A stretch of 64,000 nucleotides of DNA from JAHIQC01 sp964565645 (GTDB lineage: Bacteria > Actinomycetota > Coriobacteriia > Anaerosomatales > JAHIQC01): assembly GCA_964565645.1 (NCBI GenBank), contig CAZMFQ010000008.1, positions 77,775 to 141,774 on the forward strand. Direction: 5' to 3'. Under the pieces are notes generated by a model. The model was not told the origin of the DNA, made no database searches, and saw nothing but the letters and a program-made list of their open reading frames with translations. Both the position numbers and the translations under genes were made by a program. This document shows, in pieces, positions 59,276 through 64,000 of this stretch. The stretch's first letter is position 1. Every line of letters begins with the position of its first letter.

Positions 59276-61452
59276 GAGCGGCCTCCTTCCCGTGCCTGTG
59301 CAAGGGTCCTGAGGGCCTGCTCGGCCGCGGCCTTGAGCTCGCGCACGCTCGACCTGCCGAGGATCACGCGTTTGCCCGCGAGGGACTCGAGCAGGGGGAC
59401 CGAACTCGGATCCGCGATACGTCCGAGCGCCTCGATGGCCTCGGTCCTGGGCCCGATGTCGCGGTTGCCGCGGCCTTCACCCTTGGCCACCGCCTGGAGT
59501 GCCGGCACAGCCCCGCGCACGCTGCCGGAACCCAGATACCGAGCAGCGAGTTGCACGTTCTGGGCGTCGGCGTCATCGAGGGCCGCAACTAGCATCTCGG
59601 TCGCGAGCCGGTCCTGGACCCCCGCGAGCGCCCGGATGGTCTCACGTCTGACGCGCGCGTCCTGGTGGCGGAGTGTGCGTCCCAGTGCCGGCAGGATCGC
59701 GGACTTGCGCGTGGAGCCGAGTATCGCCACGACGTTTCTCACGAAGTACCAGCGAGGATCGCTCACCCGTGCCGTGAGCTGATCGATGTACCCGCCGGCC
59801 ATACCCGAAAGCAGGTCGACCATGCTCTTGCGGACGGTCATGTCCGGTTCATCGGCAAGCACCTCGAGCATGGGCGCGATCATGCCCTCGCCGAGCGTGG
59901 TCAACAGTCGCTGGCATGCCGCGTACTCGGGAGTCCCCGCCCGGAACACGCGCATGGCGTGCACGACGGCGGCGAGCCTCGCCGGCTCGGAAAGTCTCGC
60001 GAGCGACTGCTCGAGTCTCGTTCGACGGTCCTCGGCCACGGTCTCGTCCTTGAGCACGGCGACGATCGACTCCGCGGCGTCGGCAGCGATGTCGTAGTCG
60101 CCGCGCTCGATGACCAGTTCGAGCCCGTCTTCGAGCAGCGACATGATCGCCGGGAACGACTCGCCGCGCGAATCGGCGGCGATGAGTGTCACAAGGGCGC
60201 CGATGACGTCACCGTCGGTGAGACCGCGCCGCGATTCCTCCTGGAGCGCGACGTAGTCCGAATCGTCATCGAAACGGTGCGTCACCGCACCCGGAGCGAG
60301 GTCGACGAGCCTCAGTATCGAATCGACCGGCTGCTCCGCGTCGGCGAGCGCCCGTTCCTTGACCTGCAGGATGCTCGGCGCCACGGCCTCGAGCACGAGC
60401 CCGATCGTCTCCTCGGCGAAGCCCTCGGCCCTCATCGCGGCACCCGCCGCGTTCACGACGTTCTCGCGCTCGGCCTGAGCCATCATCGCGAGGTTGCGGA
60501 TCGCCCTCGAAAGGCCCTCCACGGACGCCTCGTCCTCGGCGAGCCCTTCCACGAGCGTCCGGCAGATGTCGTCGACGTCCATCTCGCGCAGGATCGCGGC
60601 GAGGGCCTCGTCGGAGCGCGCTTCGGGCAGGAGGCGCTCGGCGAGCAGCTGCCTCCGGACCTCGAGCGGCAGGCTCGAGATCGCCTCGGCGATCGAGCGG
60701 TACAGGAGCGCGCGCTGGGCGCCTTCGGCCCCCCTCGCGCCGTGTGCGATCTCAGAGAGCTTCACGCCCTTGAGCGCCTCGTGCGGGTCGGTGCCCCGGC
60801 CGGTGAGCGTCTCGACCAGGTAGGCCTTCACCGTCTCGGGGTCGCCGATGAGACGCACGAGCATACGCTGATCGCGCGGACGAGCCGAAGCACCCGCCTC
60901 GAGCAGTTCCTCGAAACGCCCGCGCTCGAGATCGGGCTCCTCGGCGGGCGCGCCTTCAGCGCCGGGCAACACCGTGTCGACGATGCGGGCGGAGGCCACC
61001 TTGATGGTGATGGCGTCCACGCCGAGCTCCCACAGGCGTCCGTCCGCTCCCCCCGCCTCGGCGAGTTGCACCGGCGGTACCACGAGCAGGCCGAGGAACG
61101 CGAGGATGTCATCAGCGGTCGCTCCGCTATGGAACCTCACATCCGATATCCCGCGGTTGTACATCTCGCGGGCGAAGGACTCGAAAGCCTGCTGGCCGGG
61201 GAACACGGTCACGGTGTCGTAGACGATCCCGTCCTTGTTCACCACGAAGCGGACCTCGGCCAGATCGCGCAGGACCTTGCCGAGCAGCTCGGCGGCCTCT
61301 TCGGCGTTCTCGCGCGGGATGGTGCTGGCATGGGGGTAGAGCACCACGGCCTTCATGGCGATCACGAGCTGTTTGACGAACCGCTCGATCGCTGCGGGAA
61401 CCTTGCGGTCCTCTGTCCGGCCGTCGGCCACGACGCCTCCCTGTGTGCCCAT
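59272..61452 (-). CDS. HEAT-repeat protein upstream of HD-GYP
   Basis: The protein has 726 residues. The N-terminus (about 15-200) includes AIERFVKQLVIAMKAVVLYPHASTIP, FVVNKDGIVYD and ISDVRFHSGATADDILAFL, resembling the N-terminal part of the next gene. The middle is helical. The last 200 residues form HEAT repeats (RRETIRALAGVQDRLATEMLV, RTEAIEALGRIADPSSVPLL, VRELKAAAEQALRTL), a protein-binding solenoid. It is coupled to the HD-GYP gene, so the two probably act together. A TATAAT box lies 30 bases upstream of the start. Confidence 0.82.
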   Translation of the reverse strand: MGTQGGVVADGRTEDRKVPAAIERFVKQLVIAMKAVVLYPHASTIPRENAEEAAELLGKVLRDLAEVRFVVNKDGIVYDTVTVFPGQQAFESFAREMYNRGISDVRFHSGATADDILAFLGLLVVPPVQLAEAGGADGRLWELGVDAITIKVASARIVDTVLPGAEGAPAEEPDLERGRFEELLEAGASARPRDQRMLVRLIGDPETVKAYLVETLTGRGTDPHEALKGVKLSEIAHGARGAEGAQRALLYRSIAEAISSLPLEVRRQLLAERLLPEARSDEALAAILREMDVDDICRTLVEGLAEDEASVEGLSRAIRNLAMMAQAERENVVNAAGAAMRAEGFAEETIGLVLEAVAPSILQVKERALADAEQPVDSILRLVDLAPGAVTHRFDDDSDYVALQEESRRGLTDGDVIGALVTLIAADSRGESFPAIMSLLEDGLELVIERGDYDIAADAAESIVAVLKDETVAEDRRTRLEQSLARLSEPARLAAVVHAMRVFRAGTPEYAACQRLLTTLGEGMIAPMLEVLADEPDMTVRKSMVDLLSGMAGGYIDQLTARVSDPRWYFVRNVVAILGSTRKSAILPALGRTLRHQDARVRRETIRALAGVQDRLATEMLVAALDDADAQNVQLAARYLGSGSVRGAVPALQAVAKGEGRGNRDIGPRTEAIEALGRIADPSSVPLLESLAGKRVILGRSSVRELKAAAEQALRTLAQAREGGRS

Positions 61453-61481
61453 GCGTCTCTCGCCACCCCCGACGCACTCAC

Positions 61482-61487
61482 ATTATA
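61482..61487 (-). promoter_or_regulatory. -10 box of the HEAT/HD-GYP operon
   Basis: TATAAT on the minus strand, 30 bases before the HEAT-gene ATG. The -35 region 17 bases further upstream is a poor match. Confidence 0.45.
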
Positions 61488-61543
61488 GGGGGAGAACCCG
61501 CCGCGTGCCGCGAAGTCCCTCACGCCACTGCTATCATCGGCGC

Positions 61544-62224
61544 ATGGATGCCCCGCGACCCCTCATACTTGCCAGCGCCTCGCCCCGGCGCCGCCGCCTG
61601 CTGTCCTGGCTCGGCGTCCCGTTCGAGGTCATGGCGGTCGACACCCCCGAGTCGCTCGACACGCCACTGGCCGAGGACCCGCCCGCGCTGGCGATCTCGC
61701 TGGCGCAAGAGAAGTCGGCGGCGGCTGCCGAAGCCGGGACGGGCGATGCGGCTCTGGTCCTCACGTTCGACACCATCGTGGTGCTCGACGGCGCCGTGCT
61801 GGGCAAGCCCGCCGACGAGCCCGACGCATGGCGCATGCTGCGCGCGCTCTCGGGCCGCACCCACCAGGTGGTGACCGGCTGCACCATCACGTGCCCGGGA
61901 CACGACCCCCGTTCGTTCGCGGTCGTCACCGACGTGCAGATGCTGCCGCTGTCCGACTGCCGCATCGAGGCCTGGATGGCCGGCGGCGAGTTCATGGGCT
62001 GCGCCGGCGCATACAACATCGAGGGCCAGGTGGCCGAGGTGACCGCCGAGGAGTGCTACCAGAACGTGGCGGGCCTGCCGCTGTGTCACGTCCACGCCGA
62101 ACTCACACGTCTGCCCGCAGGCTGTGTGCCGGCCGGCCTCGCGTCGCCGGTGGTCGCGTGCGACGCGGCGCTGGGCCGCTCGTGCCGCCTCGGCCCGAGG
62201 GTGATCGGGCCGCCTACCTGCTAG
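61544..62224 (+). CDS. Maf-family nucleoside triphosphate pyrophosphatase
   Basis: This 226-residue Maf/YhdE-type house-cleaning enzyme hydrolyses non-canonical or excess NTPs. N-terminal LILASASPRRRRLLSWLG, central FDTIVVLDGAVLGKPADEPDAWRML with the catalytic Asp, and GCAGAYNIEGQ near the C-terminus are diagnostic. No ribosome-binding site is visible, and a TATCAT box ends only 6 bases before the ATG, so a leaderless mRNA is likely. The last 4 bases overlap the convergent methyltransferase. Confidence 0.88.
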   Translation: MDAPRPLILASASPRRRRLLSWLGVPFEVMAVDTPESLDTPLAEDPPALAISLAQEKSAAAAEAGTGDAALVLTFDTIVVLDGAVLGKPADEPDAWRMLRALSGRTHQVVTGCTITCPGHDPRSFAVVTDVQMLPLSDCRIEAWMAGGEFMGCAGAYNIEGQVAEVTAEECYQNVAGLPLCHVHAELTRLPAGCVPAGLASPVVACDAALGRSCRLGPRVIGPPTC

Positions 62225-63021
62225 CGCCGGTGCGCGACCACGATCACGCTCTCGTCCGCATCGGTGAGCTCATGACCGTCGTGCCCGCCGAGGAACCGCG
62301 CATCGGCAAACCCCGCGCACGGTAGCTCTGCGGCCAGAAGATCGGCGGTGATCGCCGTATGCGCCGAGCGGCGATGCGTGCAATCCCACTCGCCTGATGC
62401 GTCACGCGTCAGGGTCAGGAAGTCGAAGTCGAGGTACTCGCCGCCCTCGGGGTACTCGATGACGCGCAGGAAGACCTTGGTCCCCGACGCCGTGTCGCGG
62501 ATCTTGGGGGGTACGACCCGCACGTGCCCGTCGAGCAGGCGACCGTGGTTGAGCAGATGCAGCACGAGCACCCCGCCGGGGGCGACGACCGATCCGAAAT
62601 CCGCGAGCGCTTCGGTGAGCCCGTCGCGGCCATCCACATGCGGCAGGGCGTTACCGGTGCAGATCAGCGCGTCTGCGCGGCCGAGTCCGAGGCCCGCAAG
62701 CCCTCCGAACCCTCCTGGCACGATACGCACGCTGCCGCCGCCGGCGTCTATCTCGTCCGCGAAGCGGACGAGGTTCTCCCTGGCTTGGGCGAGCATGGAT
62801 TCGTCGGGGTCGACCGCGACCACCTCAAGCCCCCACGTCGCGAACATGATCGAGTGACGGGCACTGCCCGCACCCACGTCGATGACGCGGGAGACCCCCG
62901 CCGTCTCGAACAGGTCGCGAAAGAACGGTGCCTCCCGCGCCAGACGCGCGTCCCAATCGACGAAGTCGTCGTACTCGCCCCCGCGGTGGCTGGGGCCGTC
63001 GGGGCCGGTCGGGGCGCTCAT
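62221..63021 (-). CDS. Class I SAM-dependent methyltransferase
   Basis: The product has 266 residues. The SAM-binding motif VIDVGAGSARHSIMFA (about 40-55) is followed by VVAVDPDESMLAQA and ADALICTGNALPHV, and a LVLHLLNHGRLL strand near motif III. The acceptor substrate is unknown. The ATG follows GTAGGAGACATCG. It is 9 bases downstream of the amidohydrolase gene and probably in an operon with it. Confidence 0.87.
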   Translation of the reverse strand: MSAPTGPDGPSHRGGEYDDFVDWDARLAREAPFFRDLFETAGVSRVIDVGAGSARHSIMFATWGLEVVAVDPDESMLAQARENLVRFADEIDAGGGSVRIVPGGFGGLAGLGLGRADALICTGNALPHVDGRDGLTEALADFGSVVAPGGVLVLHLLNHGRLLDGHVRVVPPKIRDTASGTKVFLRVIEYPEGGEYLDFDFLTLTRDASGEWDCTHRRSAHTAITADLLAAELPCAGFADARFLGGHDGHELTDADESVIVVAHRR

Positions 63022-63030
63022 CGATGTCTC

Positions 63031-63954
63031 CTACTCGTCGAGCCGGAAGATGCGCGATGCGTTCCCGCGCATCACGAGGTCGAGGTCCCCCGCAGACAGA
63101 CCCATCTCCTCGAAGGTGCGCTGCTGCATCCAGCGGATCCACGTCCGATACGGCGCGGTCGTGCCCGAGTCGGTCCCGAACAGCACACGTTCCGGGCCCA
63201 TCGCGGTGAGCGCCCGCTCGAAGACCTCGGCAAGCGTCATCTTCGGCACGTGATAGTCCATCCAGTTGTTCGTGCCGCTCGTGTCCACGCAGACGTTCTT
63301 GCACTGGTAGGCAAGCCGGAGCACGCTGTCCAGCCACCCGGCACCGAGGTGCGCGATCACGAACGTGATGTCGGGGAAATCGCGAGCCACGGGCGACAGG
63401 TCGATCGGGTCGGCGTAGCGCAGGTCGCCGGTGGGGTCCACCGTCACGCCGTAGTGGATGATGATGTTCGCGCCGAGCTCGCTCGCCTTCTCGAAGAAGG
63501 GCCGGCACGCAGGGTCGGAAAGGCGGTAGCAGCGGTTGACCGGGAGCAGTTTCACGCCCCTGAATCCCGCCGCCATCTCGCGTTCCAGAAGCGCCGGGGC
63601 GCCCGGATCGCGCGGATCGACGTTGCACAGTGCGTGCACGTGGCCCCTGGCAGCGGCGATGAAGTCCCTCGTGTACTGCGTGTCGGGCATCACCGAGACG
63701 ACGAGCGCCTTGGCCACATCGGCGGCTCTCAGGCGCTCGACGTACCAGCAGGCCACTTCCTCGGCGGTCATGTCGGGAAGCGTGTCACCACGCCGACCGA
63801 ACTTGCGCTCCTTGAGCGCCTGGCGGAACCGCTGCATCGCCTCGGGGGGCTGGGTCTGCAGGTACTCCTCGAGCAGCCCCACGGTGAACAGGTGCGTGTG
63901 CGCGTCTATCGCCTGCCCGGGCAGCGTGGCCGGGGCCTTGTCGAGTCCGGGCAT
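63031..63954 (-). CDS. Amidohydrolase family protein (amidohydrolase_2)
   Basis: This 307-residue metal-dependent TIM-barrel hydrolase has the N-terminal metal site AIDAHTHLF, GFRGVKLLPVN with the bridging Lys region, NIIIHYGV, FVIAHLGAGW and a C-terminal VLFGTDSGTTAPY Asp. Family members include decarboxylases and lactonases; the substrate here is not evident. The ATG follows GGGGTGAGGG. It is the first gene of a two-gene operon with the methyltransferase, and the upstream flank is cut by the window end. Confidence 0.87.
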   Translation of the reverse strand: MPGLDKAPATLPGQAIDAHTHLFTVGLLEEYLQTQPPEAMQRFRQALKERKFGRRGDTLPDMTAEEVACWYVERLRAADVAKALVVSVMPDTQYTRDFIAAARGHVHALCNVDPRDPGAPALLEREMAAGFRGVKLLPVNRCYRLSDPACRPFFEKASELGANIIIHYGVTVDPTGDLRYADPIDLSPVARDFPDITFVIAHLGAGWLDSVLRLAYQCKNVCVDTSGTNNWMDYHVPKMTLAEVFERALTAMGPERVLFGTDSGTTAPYRTWIRWMQQRTFEEMGLSAGDLDLVMRGNASRIFRLDE

Positions 63955-64000
63955 ACCGCCCTCACCCCTGGGGTGGAGCGGGAGGCGCGGGGGGCGCGGG

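Noticed and set aside
59665..61488. 607-codon plus frame opposite the HEAT gene
   Set aside because: It is antisense to a gene with evident HEAT repeats; the composition is that of a shadow.
1..64000. CRISPR array
   Set aside because: No regularly spaced repeat series was seen; the repeats found are att cores, arm sites and operator-like pairs.

Overview
The window is high-GC DNA, apparently from an actinobacterium of the Coriobacteriia/Anaerosomatales kind. This placement is an inference. It rests on a CWB2-type cell-wall-binding protein, a secreted multiheme cytochrome c of the type used by anaerobes, an M-box-controlled magnesium locus, a T-box-controlled aminotransferase and dense GTG/TTG start usage. 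No rRNA is present to settle it.

Layout. Positions 1-3207 are chromosomal: the tail of a CWB2 protein, a small hypothetical gene and a large multiheme cytochrome. At 3208-3283 lies tRNA-Arg(CCT). Its 3' part (45 bp, 3239-3283) recurs at 18252-18296 and at 34975-35019, so two integrated elements sit in tandem in this tRNA gene. Element A (about 3239-18251) carries an integrase and excisionase, a zinc-ribbon membrane protein, a type I restriction-modification system (hsdR-hsdM-hsdS), a catalytic-domain-only tyrosine recombinase, a HigB/HigA-ImmA toxin-antitoxin pair, a Fic protein with its own operators, a RusA resolvase and unknown genes. Element B (about 18252-34974) carries its own integrase and excisionase coupled to a DUF5131 gene, a possible HUH replication protein, two J-domain proteins, a RadC/JAB protein, a topoisomerase-type zinc finger, a third integrase, an ApeA-like HEPN protein divergent from a second HEPN protein, a YdjM-like hydrolase, a PaeR7I/XhoI-type restriction-modification pair and a DUF3800 protein. 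Each integrase has its own pair of arm-type direct repeats at both ends of its element (TGCTACGG for A, TGCTATGA for B).

Positions 35020-64000 are chromosomal again. They contain an HD-GYP protein, a lipoprotein, a phosphoribosyltransferase, an NMT1-type ABC importer with a GNAT gene, and a HAD phosphatase. Next comes an M-box riboswitch followed by mgtE, an unusual NRAMP gene and 5-FTHF cyclo-ligase. After these come a polysaccharide deacetylase, ybaK, GNAT, PRC-barrel and YtxH genes, ddl, and a PLP aminotransferase behind a T-box with a very short Stem I. A set of small membrane proteins follows, then an RlpA-like protein behind a structured leader resembling a c-di-AMP riboswitch, UPF0182, an HD-GYP/HEAT-repeat pair, Maf, a methyltransferase and an amidohydrolase.

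How the genes work together. The tandem islands are recombination modules plus defence and stress cargo (two restriction-modification systems, two HEPN proteins, one toxin-antitoxin pair, Fic). The chromosomal part is rich in RNA-based control (M-box, T-box, possible c-di-AMP switch) and in envelope and c-di-GMP functions.
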